A DNA stretch of 64,000 nucleotides from Syncephalis fuscata (GCA_025786725.1 JAHLTZ010000013.1:62001-126000); one strand, 5' to 3'; positions 20,750-33,783 are shown, counted from the first letter of the stretch. Made by a program: numbers and translations. The notes: generated by a model from the letters alone, not told the origin.

Positions 20750-23340
20750 CTAAAGCTGAGCAGCCAATGGCTCTCTCAATTTTACTCGTAATATGTCTAT
20801 CTGTTCATAAGTAAGCCCACAGCTATGAAGATATGATTCAACGCTGCTGTAACGCTCGCGTAATAACGCAATTGTACCAGCCATACAACCTGGTCTGTTA
20901 TCATTATTATTATCATTGGCTTTAAATCTATATATCGACAATATATCACTTACGGCGTTCCAAGCATAGCCTTAGCTTGTTCGACATCAATGTTACCGCT
21001 AGACAATTGGACAATCTTGCCAATTGCATAATCCGATGCTATGTTTATTAATTACGTTAATCACATTAGTATTATTTAGTAATTTAAAGTACTTACGAGG
21101 CGCTAGTGAGCCTGTAAGGCCATAATCCCAGCAAATGTAGCTTTCGTCAACGCCCGCCAATAGCTGCAAGATCATGGCTACTATTCCGGTACGATCTTTG
21201 CCTGCTGAGCAGTTAAAAGCAAATGGACGACCATCTTGTAGAATATATTCACAAATGCGCTTGAAAACATGTTGTCCCGTCTCCAAGATAGACTCGTATG
21301 CTGTATCCATTGTAATGTCAATTACTGCTGTCATCTATAAACTATTATCATCACAGCTACCTTTGATAAACCCTTCTGTTCCCTGCGTATACAGGTGAAA
21401 TCTTTTAACTAATTCAGTAGGCGAGTATTCGCCAATGCTAAATACAGGCAAATGCTCAACAGTCACTGATCCCACGTCTCTGAATAAAATGGTTAGGTGT
21501 TTAGCTATTTATCTGAAGACAATCTATTACTTACCCGTGAGGCCTAATCTCTACTTCCATATCAGAACGTAAGTCAAAAACACGCACAATACCTAATTGT
21601 TTTAGCGCATCGCGGCCATTTTCTGTAATCTCTGAAAATCTATTGTAACTCATTAGTTTCCAATAAACTGTCTACGCTAAATGCTTACTCGGCACATCGG
21701 AATACATATCGTGTACGCATCCAACCACCATGACGAGTGGGATAGCCACCAGCATCGCGAAAGTTTCTTACACCTTCAACTGGAATCACCCGAGAGGCCG
21801 ACATTTGTCGCCAACGAGGATGAATATATACGCCGGGCACTGCAGTGGCTGCCGTAGATCGTGCCGGGGCTCCAAATAAACCACCGCTCACCTTCACTGC
21901 ATTCTCCGGTGGAAAAGGCAGCGTAACTAATGCGCCATTTTCACCAAATGTGCCCAAATCGTGCGTTGTCACACTGTTATGGTCAAAAGGTGGTAGCGTG
22001 TCATTAGTGTGATCTACCGCCTTTATTTTCTCAATTTTGTCCAATGATTGTGGCAAATTGCTATGATCAGCGAATGGCGAGTCAGCCGATGCAACCAAAG
22101 TAAGATAACGTTTAGTAACCGCGCACACTTGATCAAAAAAGCCTTTATAGTTGTGATCGGCACCGGCTATCAGATGAAGCGTGTGCGTTGGAATAAGATT
22201 GGCAAAATGGACTGCATTACTGATTGACACCGTCTAAACAATCAAATGCTATTTAGACATCGTAAATGGCCTGTTGTAATAAACTTACCGTATCTTCTGT
22301 TCCATGAATAGTCAGCACCGAAACGCGAGGTGACATATCTATGACTGAAATGTTGCAATAGTATTAATGTGTTATTAATCGATAAGTATTTAAACCGCTT
22401 ACCGGCAGACATATCATAGAATGGCACACCAGCGGCATCCTTTTGCGATACTTCATATGACACAGTTCTTCCTGCTGCAATAAAACTCGTCTGTAATGGC
22501 TGCTATTGCGTATTATTATTTCGTCAATAAATATAATATTATTTTAAATCATAAACAATCTACCTGTTTAAGCAAATTCAACTGATCTTCTGTCGGTATC
22601 ATATCTGAAAAATCGAACCGAGCACTAATGTTAACAACATGCGGGATTTTATCCCCATGGATTACTGCATATGTCAAACCTGCCACACTACCTAAATACA
22701 GCAATTTAGTTAACGAAATTGTATACATCGACTAGGATTACCCCTAGAATGTCCAACAATTGCATAAACGTCATAATTGTGCTCTTTGATAAGATAATCT
22801 ACTGCGCACTCCAAATCATTAACTTCGTCCTAAGGCATTATTATACGCGTTAAACATCAATTGCATTTGCTAACATGCGTCATAACCTACAGAGAATCCA
22901 CCTAAAGTAAATTCGCCCTCACTGCCTCCATTGCCTCGAAAATCAAAGCGGAACGTATCGAACGGCAGTTCTCTGGCCAGTTTTGGTAGAAACAAGTAGT
23001 TTTTGTGACCTTCATTGCGTTCAGTTCAGTTACAGCTATAAATACATTCATTGCCCCTCCTACCTTGATAGCCGTGGCAAAGTATTACAACGCGTTTCCG
23101 AGCTGGACCATCTAATACATGGCCTTTTTCGCGCGACCTTGTGCATAGCGTTCCCGTTAGCAGGTGGCCGTTCCCGTTGACAAACGTGTGGGAGGATTCA
23201 TGGAGGCCAAGCAGGTTACGATATCCATTTTCTGCTACGATGTAGCGGTCACCAGCTTCTAGCGGTTGACCAGTACGGCCTGGTGCAGCTGTTGTGTTCG
23301 CCTGTGACTCCTGTTGAACATTCACGTTGGTTTCTGACAT
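20750..23340 (-). CDS. Fusion: alpha/beta-hydrolase plus tyrosine phosphatase (about 652 aa)
   Basis: Twelve exons: 23,064-23,340, 22,891-23,009, 22,742-22,829, 22,564-22,691, 22,403-22,490, 22,289-22,344, 21,689-22,233, 21,535-21,639, 21,361-21,479, 21,097-21,300, 20,954-21,038 and 20,750-20,894. They join in phase to 653 codons. The N-terminal half is an S33-like hydrolase: VVILCHGYQGHKNY, FRFDFRGNGGSEGEF, the nucleophile elbow VGHSRGS, acid in HGTEDT and His in GADHNYKG. The C-terminal half is a Y_phosphatase3-type phosphatase: VEGVRNFRDAGGYPTRHG, VFDLRS, P-loop NCSAGKDRTG and the terminal ERYSSVESYLHSCGLT. Both active sites look intact. The second intron ends in GAAG. The substrates are unknown. 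Confidence 0.87.
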
Positions 23341-24512
23341 GTTGAATTTGAATTAAACGTCGCCTGAACTCGAGTTAGCAAATAGAGGTGATAGGAATAG
23401 AGACAGCGTGGTTGATAGGAAAAAGCTCATCAACATGTACGACATATAATGGCATTACTGCGTTTTAAAGACCGATAATATCTGGTTGGTATTGTCGGCA
23501 ATAGCAAAGCCGATCTTGGGACGCACTTTCCAAGTACGATTCATTTGTAATCGTACTCCATCAAGTCTTAATCGAGGGGTGTTGAAACTCCGGCTTGAGC
23601 CATCTAATAACAAGGCTGTGTATTGCTGACAACATCTGATGATTGGCATAGCCTTTGAAGCAGGAGGCGCATGCTGTAATTTGACTTTAGGCAGCCAATA
23701 TTGATATAGCTAACAAGTTTTTCGGTACGGAAAAGTATTGCGCGAGGATAGCTGAAAACGTGTGTTACGTTCAGTCATGTGAAAGACATAACTGCTTGGA
23801 TTGGTGACTTGTTATCGTTAGTATCGTTATTTGTAGCTGTCGCTAATGTATCACCGACAACAAGGCAAGGCCCCAGCATTACACCCATGGCCGATAATAG
23901 ATGAAATGTAAAACTGGCGTGCTTATAAAACCTATTTAAATATAGTTTTATATGAACGTTTGTTATAAATGATATCACGAGATGTCATAAGGGGAGCACG
24001 ATCGTAGCCCATTCAAGCATCATACTGCTTCAGTCCCCCCCTTTCTTAAATTTTTTAAAATTGCTGATTGTAGACTGTCGTAAGTTTTTTTAGCATAACG
24101 AATTAGCAAATATTTTGCTATTAATTGATGGTTGCTAGTAATGGTATTGCTACCGTGGTTCGGTGCAAATCCAACTGCGCTCATCAATCATACGTGTTTT
24201 CCTACATTCTGCCAATCATGGTAGACGCCGCCTAACCATGTGCCTTATCCTAGCATGCTCTTCCTTGTACAGTAAACAGCAGGCCGTGTAACCTTTTACG
24301 CATGTATCAACTTTAGTCCAAGCACAGTTTGTAGACAGATTCACAGACCTCTGCGCCTTCTTTTTCTATCTGTTTTCTATCATCCAACTGTTCGTATTTT
24401 GATATTAAAGTATTTAATATTTCAGAGTTTTTTCTGTTTGTGCATATTTACCGTTTTAATAACTTCAATCGCCGACGTTCATTTGATTATAATTAAATCT
24501 TGCGGATTATTG
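23341..24512. other. Divergent intergenic region, no gene recognised
   Basis: It separates the minus-strand hydrolase-phosphatase from the plus-strand 7TM gene and must contain both promoters. Open frames at 23,455-23,649 and 23,775-23,978 (minus) lack support. The frame upstream of 24,513 could add residues to the 7TM protein, but the internal Met gives a better signal peptide. Confidence 0.4.
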
Positions 24513-26586
24513 ATGGCAAAGGCGTTACACATCCCCCGTTGTTGGCAAAAGCTATCCTTTCTTTATGGAACGATAATTGCGCTATTGTTTGCCACACTGT
24601 GCTGGACAAGTGCTACGGCCGAAATTGTTTTGCGCCCTGGTGCTAGTGGTGGTGTAAACGCCAGCGACATATCGGAGACTCGATTGCCAACCTATGACTT
24701 TTTTCAACGTCAGCAAAGTCCATTTAAACAAACTGGGCTCGCCTTGTTTGTTCATTTCGATGACGGCTGTGAATTACAGCTACCGGGTAGCCGTACCAGC
24801 GGCAATGTAGAAAATGCTTCCAGTCTAATTGTGGTAGTCAATAATACTATTTACAAATCATTATGTGGCTCGTTTAACGAGGTAAGTTACCATTATAGCA
24901 ATTGTGTGTACACAAGTTTATTGATTACAAGATTAGGCTGCCACTGAAATATATGATGCACGAAATGCCTTAAAGACACTAGGCTATCCCCAGCTTAAAG
25001 CTATTGTGCTGACGTCACCATTGAGTGAGGATTCAGCCGGAGGTCCATCCGACAGGTTTTGCAGTGTGCGCGCAGATTACAATTGCTACAAGCTACCATC
25101 ATTTGCTCGTCAATCGGCATCTGATTCCAATACACAAGATGATGCTAAAAATAGTACTGATCAGTCTGAGGACGTTGCATTGGTGTTTATGAACAAAGTG
25201 GCTGGTAGTACACTTGTGTCGCAAGTGAGCAAAGGGCCCATTGTGATAACTGTTGAGTCTGGTTAGTTGTTGGTTATTTTGACCATTGCAGATATTAGAA
25301 CTTGTGTAATTTATAGAAACTGGCGAATGGAACGAGTATTTCCTTTCAAAGCCTTGGGTCATATTTACCTGGGTGATGTTTGCATTGGTAGGACTATAGT
25401 GTTTATTTATATGCATTAATTGCAGTAGTATTAATATGCTGAAATGTAGAATGATATTGCTATTTTGATCGCTATTCAACAATTGGTAACAAAATACAAT
25501 TCTGGCTACGGTGCATTAAAATTTGTTCGTAACAGTGGACTCATTTCAGTTATTGTTTGTGGAGCATGTAATTATAATCCTGCTTTGGTTGACAATATCT
25601 AATTGCCTGATATTGCTCTCTAGTGGACGCTGCATATATTACCATGCCGATACTTCGGCCAGTTCGTCGTGCTTTATCCGACTTTACTTCTCTATTTTCC
25701 GTCATAGCTCTTTTACTATTGCTGTATCTTTGGTAAGTGTTTGAAAGTAATGGTCTATTACACAGATACTGATTTTTTATTTATTTAACAGGGTCACTTC
25801 TTTGCCTACGGCGCGCAACTGGCACCGTTCAGCCATTATAATCACTAGTGGATTTGTTGCTCTTCTTGAAACAATTGTGTGTGGTGTACATATCTCGCAT
25901 ATTCCCGCGTCATTTAGTTCGGATCATGTTGCGTATAGTTTTACGCAAATGGATACTGCATTGGCATTAGTTCTTATTGTACTCTACGTATTTACTGGTA
26001 ATGCAATGAAATTTATAGAGAATATATCTAACCTTGTACGTAGCTATCCATTATTTCCGCAACTATCGTAAAACTGCGATGACCAATACCGTAAAGCGAG
26101 CAACTTTTAGAGTAAGATAGTTAACAGTTTACTATTATTTGATCGACTTACCATCGTTACTTATTTGTTAAATAGCTCACTATCGTCACTGGCAGTGTCA
26201 TGTTAACCTGGCTCGTAGTCGATATTACCGCTTATTCGTACACTACTCCATTGGCACATACAGCAGGCCACTCAATGATGCTGCAGATATTGCGGGGTAC
26301 TTTCATTACAATTCGACAATTCGTATTAATATTAGGATTTTCCATGGTAGTTGGGCGTAATTATCCCGCATCAACTCCACAGTCCCCACGAACACCGCGT
26401 ATTAATGTTATCGCTACAGGCAATTATGCAAATGTAGGCTCACCATCGCCCATCTCGCCTGTAGGCACATACACATCTAGGTCAGGACTTAGTAGTCCTA
26501 AAAAGCTGTATGAAGATGAAATGGCGGATTTTCCACACGATAGTCGGTTCCCCGCTTTCCCCGCTTTTATTCCTTTACACAAATAG
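24513..26586 (+). CDS. Seven-helix membrane protein with luminal N-domain, paralog 1 (558 aa)
   Basis: Eight exons: 24,513-24,881, 24,937-25,261, 25,317-25,387, 25,450-25,567, 25,624-25,732, 25,792-25,997, 26,044-26,111 and 26,176-26,586; in phase throughout. The N-terminus has a signal-like hydrophobic stretch (LYGTIIALLFATLCW), then a ~220-residue extracellular or luminal domain (LVVVNNTIYKSLC; LGYPQLKAIVLTS). Seven hydrophobic helices follow, from PWVIFTWVMFALND to FVLILGFSMVVG, and a Ser/Pro-rich cytosolic tail. The N-domain has a weak flavour of PA domains. The topology is that of a GPCR-like receptor, but I cannot name the family. The convergent neighbour is its paralog with matching exon junctions. 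Confidence 0.8.
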
Positions 26587-26945
26587 TCAGTATTTCTATG
26601 CCAGACTCATATAAATCTGTATACAATTGGCACGTTTTCTCAGTGTATAGTACATTTCAACTAAAATTGCTAGTATCGCGTATTGACTACTTAAATCATT
26701 GATTATACAGCGTTTATACATAAAATTTTTATTATGGTAAATATATCTCATATCCCCAGTGCTATAACTACAAAGGTGATAGGCACCGATTATTTAAAAG
26801 TAATTATTTGAAAGCAATCTTATAAATAGCAAATTGCTTGATAATTAATAAACTATAACTTGACAAATGATAATCTTCAAGCTAGTAGAAATATTACTAA
26901 ATATTCACTAAATATAATGCATAGGTGTAACTGGTAAATTAGATA
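26587..26945. other. Shared 3' region of convergent paralogs
   Basis: A 359-bp AT-rich spacer between the stop codons of the two convergent 7TM genes. It probably holds both polyadenylation regions. Nothing else is recognised. Confidence 0.5.
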
Positions 26946-29065
26946 TTAGAAGGGACGATTAGGGTCGACTAGTAAACTAAGGTTGACATAGGCTGATTGC
27001 CGGCGACTTGATCGGCCTATAATTGAGCGCCGTGGTATTTCATGGACTGGCCGTAGTGATTCTGTCGATGTAGTACTTCTATTGTACCAAGTGGAAGTGC
27101 GCTCACGCATTGAGTAATTGTCCACTTCTTCGTCTGTTACGCATACGCGTACAAAATTGATAACAAAAGCATTTTTTAAAGTCATGACAAACATTAATAG
27201 ATAGAGTATAGTCAGCAATCCTATAGGCTTTTCAGCTAATGATTTAAATGCATATAGTATAGCAAGTAATAATAGCAAACTATGAATAAATACTTGTGAC
27301 ATGCACAGCAAGGTCAACTATAATTGTGTTAGAGGTTAAAGGATGACACGTATAAAGTCGCTTACACGTCGGGTTGCTTTACGTGTTTTTTCGCTAAGTG
27401 CTTGAGCACACCATTTTTTATGAAAAGCTATTCCTATAATAAAGTATATTAATAAAAGTTATCTATTGCAAACATTGCTTACCATAAGTTGTAAAAAAAA
27501 CGATATAACACAAAAATGCAATGCCATTGGCAGCTGTCACAACAATACGTCCTATATAAGTTGGTGCAAATATATTTGGCAAAGCAAGTATATTGCAAAT
27601 GGCCGCTACTACTACAGCAGTGGCAATAGATATTATGCCAACATAGCAGCATCGGTGCCATAGAATTGAGCAATATGGCAGTCGTACTAGCCTAAAAATA
27701 CATAATTACGGCTATTTACTTTGCATTACATGTTATTTTACCCACCATAGAGATGCCAATAATAGCAAACTAGAATTTCCCATTATATCACCAATTATCT
27801 GAACAATATTACGCGAACGACTAAGTAGCGGCTGCGTTGAATAAACAGCTTGGCCTAAAATGTAATTATTTTTAACAATAGTCATTATCCATTTAATTAG
27901 TGATACTTACATAGTGACGAAACAAGAATTAATATATATGCGGTGTTTTTTATGTTAAATTGAAATTCCTTTCGGAGAATCGATTGAGCAATTCGACAAA
28001 GACCAATAAATAAAATAAACCCGTTCTTTGCGTATAACGATAATGTTAGTATAGTTTTCTAATTCATTTTTACTGCTGGCTTACGGTGCTGGTAATCAGC
28101 CACATGAATGCTACATAACTATTGGAAGTAAACTGATTATTCCATGGTCCGGCCTCTATCGATGTTGTATTAGTATTAAAGACAGTAAATTCAGCTAATT
28201 TACCTTCTTGCAATGTTGCTAGCAATACACTATTCTTATTACTTTGAACAGTACTCCATAGCTCTTGCCCGTCATAATCATTTAATATGGCAATAATAAC
28301 CTTATTATCTATGTCTGGTGGCTTATAGCATGGGTCATCCAGCATTGAATTACTGCGGCAATAAGACGCCGAAGGTCCTTGACCATTTCCATCATTGGCT
28401 GTAATCAATACTGCCGCTAATTCAGGGTAGCCACTGGTCAACAGTGTTGCTTTATAATTAACTATTGCTTGAAGTGTCTAAAATAAATAATTTTAACACA
28501 ATTAGCACACATTGCCATAATCAAAAATACCCACCTCTCTGTAAGATTGGCATCCACTAGTGGTCATTGACTCGGGATTTAACACTATAAATGTTTTATT
28601 AGTAGAGCTATTTATTTTCAGTACTTTGGTAGCTGCATCAGAAGGTGCGGGCCATGCTTGCAGTGTGCAGTTGTTTGCTAATGATACTGCCACGACGAAT
28701 CCATTTATTTGACGTGCTGGTTTAGATTGATCAGTTTGCAAAATAGGTGCTGTTTGAAAATAACTTGATGTGTTATAGCTTCGAGAATTGTTGGCCAGTT
28801 GCAATCGAGCTACTACTAGTTGAGGTGTCCATACAAACATAATGGTCATCAATCCGATCCAATACCAAAACTTTGTCCAGTAGTTGTGACGACTTTTTAA
28901 TTTTTGAGTCTGTACTGCATTTTCACCACTGCATTGTAAATACAGTTCATTGCACTGCATGGCTGTAGTTGAAATCAATGTACTACACATGATTGGTGTG
29001 GCAATAATTAAATTAGTAGCGCTTAGTACAAGTCGATTGACCAAGCAAAGTAGCGACTTTCGCAA
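26946..29065 (-). CDS. Seven-helix membrane protein with luminal N-domain, paralog 2 (about 598 aa)
   Basis: Seven exons: 28,535-29,065, 28,085-28,477, 27,911-28,025, 27,746-27,854, 27,483-27,691, 27,366-27,433 and 26,946-27,317; phases agree throughout (599 codons). The layout matches the plus-strand paralog: N-terminal hydrophobic segment (WYWIGLMTIMFVW), luminal domain (SGYPELAAVLITANDG), seven helices and a Ser/Arg-rich tail. Exons 4 and 6 have the same lengths (109 and 68 nt) as the corresponding exons of the paralog. The paralog has one extra intron inside the luminal domain. The intron ending at 28,026 carries TACTAAC and an AAAG acceptor. The start could lie at an internal Met. Family and ligand are unknown. 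Confidence 0.8.
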
Positions 29066-29650
29066 CTGTATTACGGTAAATAATGGTAGTAATAATAATA
29101 ATAATAAAAAGGCAGAGAGGCAGAAAGTGAGAAAAGAAACAAAAAGATGAGCTATGATCGTGCCTTCAAGGATATACCATTTCTATCTAAAGAAAGCCCC
29201 AGCATATGATGGCCAATCAATATATTAAGGCAAATGAAGATCATTCGGATAATTGTACGCCAATGCGAACAAATAGCCATTTTCGGCCGTGCAAAAGGCT
29301 AAAAATACTATATTGGTAGAGAGTTGCATTACAGCCGTATTTGTATAACTTCAATAGGCATTAAAAATATTATATGCATGGCAACAGTAGTAGATAGTTT
29401 GTAGATTGATTTTAATAAACTAGTTAAACGCAAAATTGTAGATTAAAAGTATGAATTGTTAGTAATAACTATGCCAACAGATAGTCTTGATTACTATATT
29501 AATTAATTTATTAATAGTGGCTTTAGTAAAACATAAAATAATTATAAGCGTGCTATTAATTAGTAAAGAGTGGATTAGCACGACTTTGATATAAAATATT
29601 ACTGAATAATCATAAGCAAGAAAGAAGGAATAGTTTAAATTACACAACAA
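29066..29650. other. Intergenic region, no gene recognised
   Basis: Contains the promoter of 7TM paralog 2, including an AAT-triplet run at 29,090-29,106, and the 3' flank of the arrestin gene. No coding structure is seen. Confidence 0.4.
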
Positions 29651-32600
29651 TTATCGTAGTTTTGATTCAATATTTGAACTTAGTGGCGACAGCGAAGGTC
29701 GGTCTCTTGATGTCGAGTCATTTTGCCCATTCTGTCGCACAATAACTGTATTTTGATCAAATTCCGTCTCCTGTCTTCCTGATTGATCAGGATTCACCAC
29801 ATGAAGTGATCTGGGCAATAGTCCGCGGCCGAATGTTGAAGCAGGTGTACCTGTAGCATCGACTGCAGCCCCTGTCGCTCCCGTTACCCATGGTGCTGAT
29901 GGTAACGGCGCAAGAACATCATCGGTGCCTATATTATCTTGCTGGGCTGCCCATCTCATAATACCTTGCTCGGATGGAGGCATAGACAATGGCCGAGCAC
30001 TTTGTGGTGCTGATTCAGATGACTGTATTTCAGAGTTAAATCCACTGCCATCCAAATCACCATCTATACTATTAAGTGACGCTATATCTACTCAAACTAG
30101 TTAGTTACTATATTTACAGGCGTATATAAAAACTATTTACCTGATGTTATCGGCAATTCTACATTTGAATCCAATTCAATGCCTGTTATTTAATGTTAAT
30201 AAATTGCATACCATTAACCAATAAACACTCGTTGATAATTACCTTGAATACCATAGTACGTAGAGTACACTTTATTGGTAGATCGTTCCCCACCGCGACT
30301 AGATTCTTTATCAACTAAATAATTATAAATGAGATAATGCAAAGTAGTTTCTGATTATCCCTGCTAACCTTTGCTGTTATCTTTCTCGTCATCGTCGTTA
30401 TCATCAGGCGGACGATCACTCCAAGAAGCTGGATGAGTCACGTAAATGGGTAACTCGACCGTCAAATCTTTACTATTAAAAAGCATTATTAGTTTAATAT
30501 AAATATAAACTAATCTAATTGCTATTACCTAAATTGCATCTGAAGTGCTATCTGTAGAATATGACTAACATTTAATAGAGTTGTATTCCGTAATGATATT
30601 GTATTGCTCTATTATTATAAAGTTAAAAAAGCTCTACTTATCATTATAATAAGACTTACCGGCACAGGCAGTGATAGTGTAACTTCCCGCTCTTCATCTG
30701 GTTCAAAGCGCCAGTCGTCGCCTTTATAAATACGCTCAGCTACCAGTCGGGAATTTGAATCAAGCACAGATTGTGTCTGCTGCGCCAATTCGCCTTCTAT
30801 ACGTGCTTCCCGCTTTGTTTTAACACGATGCCAAAGCGAAAACCGAATACTATTAACCTATAACACTTGTTAATCACGCTTGCTTATTACATAAGTTATT
30901 AATAAATAATTACCCGTTTTTTCGTATGATTACGAACACCTAGACGTACGTAGACTAGACCACCCGCCGATACTAAGCGACGCGTAGATTCGGCCACACA
31001 AGAAAGATGGCCATCGCCACCAAGAAAGGCTCGTTTACGAGCTTCAGCACGGACTCGTTCATTGCGTGCTTGTTTTACTTCTTCCGGCGACCATCGTTCA
31101 TAAATGCAAACAGACCGGGTATGGGCAATTGTTTCCGCTCGATTACCTGAAGCACAAACTTGTGCCGCACTATATAACATAAACAAATAAATAAATACCA
31201 TATCCATGATTTAAGTAAATGACTAATTACCAAGCAATGACATATCGAATAGAACCAGCTTTTGAACGAAAACTACTGGGTAATTTATCAGACAACGAAA
31301 AGGCAAATTGAAGTGTAGTCGTCGTCTTGCGTGCCTGCCAATAGCCATCTCGATCTAATAGCCATTTTATAATTATTAATTAACTAAGTAATATAACAAT
31401 GTACTTTTTATTACCTGGTGGTAAACTGCGTACAACCGCATCACAAGGCGATGATGATTCATGCAATAAATTACGTGCACGATAAAATAAACGACGCCGT
31501 CCACCAATTGTACTACTCATCATAGCATCTGATGTCACCTCTAAATATAAATACACAACCTATTAATGCAACAATAGCTAATACACTATTTTAATTACCT
31601 TCGATACCAATTACTTCAATTGAAATCTCCCCAATACGCACCGATGACGATTGACACTGAATTTCTGCCCTGCCCGTCACCATACCGCCAGCACAGAAGA
31701 AGGGCCGGTCAAAACGCATCGATAGTTTGAATTTACCATTCTTTGATGTAGGCCGTGCCACTAATAGTGTAGACACCGCTGGACCGTCACCATCGTTGTT
31801 ATTACCACCATTTGTAGCAAGTGCTTCAACGGTGCCATTTGAATGCGCTTCACGCGTACGTTGACCCGGATCAGGCAATGGGCTAGCAATGGTGGGTCGA
31901 TCCGACCGACTAATTAGTGGAAAAGCCAGTGGTACCTGCGATGTTTGGGCACCCGCTACTGATTGTACAAATACCGTCGATGGCCGCGATGAAGCCGCCG
32001 ATGACGATGAATGCCGTGGCCGTAAATCAGGCCGTGGTGGCAATGATGATACAGAATCACGCGGTGAATATTCGGTCGATGTAGGCTCTGAATCTCTCGA
32101 TGTCGTTCTAGATGGATTGCGTAACAGTTGATCATCAATAATATCGAGTGAAATAGGCGAAAATGGTCTTGGTAATTCCCCTTGGCTCATATGTCGCGGT
32201 CTATATTGCTGTAACGACGAAGCAATCGGTATTGTTGAAGTATTTGCTGGTAATTGATCTGATGATACAACACGTCGATGATTTGGACTATGCGTAGTAT
32301 GACTGCTATTAGCCGTATAAGCATAAGATGTGGCACTATCATTTCTATGCACCATAGAAGAATCAATACTGTCTCGATAACCAGTAGATATAGGCGATAT
32401 AGCCGTAGATCGATCATAAAAGTGTTGAGGTTGTTGATAGTGCATCACTGTACTATTTTGATCAGTATAATTTACTCCATTAGCAGTAGTATATTGTTGT
32501 TGTGAATAGTTTGAATAAGAAGAGAGTGGATAGGATACTTGTGAGAAGGCAACCGTTGATACAGGTGGTGATACAGTAGATTGACGATGAATACCTCCAT

Positions 32601-33390
32601 TAATATGATTATGACTATTAATACGGTCATCAAAACTATCATTATCGTCACCGCTTGTTTCATGTCGTTGAAGTGATGACACAGAATAGCGTGAATTTAA
32701 ATGACCAACATAATGACTAGATGCTGAGGATGAAGCAGGAAATGGTGCTGAAGAATATGGCTCATTCGCTGCAGTTGTCGTCGTAGTAGACGGTGTTGGT
32801 CGTGGTGGCAATGCAGACCAATGCCCATTAGACTGTGTCGCTGTAGGTCCATTATAATTCAATGCATGATTTGTGACTGGATAAGGTGCAGTATATGACA
32901 TGGGACGGTGTCGATGACCCATCTCATTAGAAGGCGTAGATGCTTCATAAAATGGATGTGAATGCTCATTGACTGCTGAATGTCGATAATAATTATGGGA
33001 TGGATCAGATACAGGTGGGGCCATGTCATTAGATGTGTATGGTGTTGTTAACGGTGTTTCATTTGATAATTGATTAGTATAATGATCAGATGACGTTAAG
33101 TTATTAATATGGCTATTAATATGGTTACTATTGATATTATTGACTGTTCTGTCCTCAGATACAGTATTGTTTGAATGAATAGATGGATAATTACCAGATG
33201 ATACAGATATTCTTGATAATTGATCATTACCTATACGTACCTGTTCATTTGGTAATTGATAAGGTGGGCGAGAAGAAATTGATGTTGGTGTAGTTGTTGT
33301 TGTTGTAGCAGTTATTGCAGCAGGTGCCATATTATCCCGCGAATATAATCGCGGTGATATTGGTTGTGGTTCTTCATTGATACTTGACAT
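29651..33390 (-). CDS. Large arrestin-domain protein (about 1,076 aa)
   Basis: Ten exons: 31,599-33,390, 31,415-31,540, 31,231-31,354, 30,914-31,169, 30,660-30,857, 30,529-30,608, 30,369-30,472, 30,243-30,314, 30,141-30,182 and 29,651-30,087; in phase to 1,077 codons. Residues 1 to ~550 are low-complexity, rich in Ser, Thr, Asn, His and Tyr. An arrestin N-domain starts at about residue 560 (KLSMRFDRPFFCAGG, EIQCQSSSVRIGEISIEVIG) and continues with SIRYVIAC and the C-domain (VRLGVRNHTKKR, TLLNVSHILQIALQMQ, VELPIYVTHPASW). Fungal alpha-arrestins recruit a Rsp5-type ubiquitin ligase to transporters. I see no PPxY motif, only an SRPPYQ near the N-terminus. The C-terminal tail is disordered. Confidence 0.85.
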
Positions 33391-33750
33391 CAAAGTTTGA
33401 ATAATAAATTAATACAAAACTATTACATCATAATAAATCATATTAGCCTTCATTACGTTACACAACACATGAAAAAGTCTACAAATGAATACAGGAATAT
33501 TGCCAAGAATTAACGAGTTAACCGTTTATCTTGTCATCTCTAATGAATAGCTATATTCAATGAATGTACACTATAGAGTATATACAAGCTCAAAAAGGAG
33601 AATATTGTTTGTTTAGCGTTGTTATTGTTACTAATAAGCAATGCAACACACTATTATAATAATAGCCCTACTAGACTATAACAATTGTCATCGTCTATAG
33701 TTATACTATTATATTGTTTAATAAAAGCTATTAAAACAATAGAATGACTT

Positions 33751-33783
<33 letters not shown>

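Noticed and set aside
20928-20953. A 26-nt intron (and a similar 26-nt candidate at 21,335-21,360, plus one at 28,059-28,084) that would be among the shortest known
   Set aside because: Using a later acceptor gives normal 59-60-nt introns. Phase is kept, and the phosphatase and 7TM sequences then fit their families or paralog better. The 21,335 candidate also breaks the frame.
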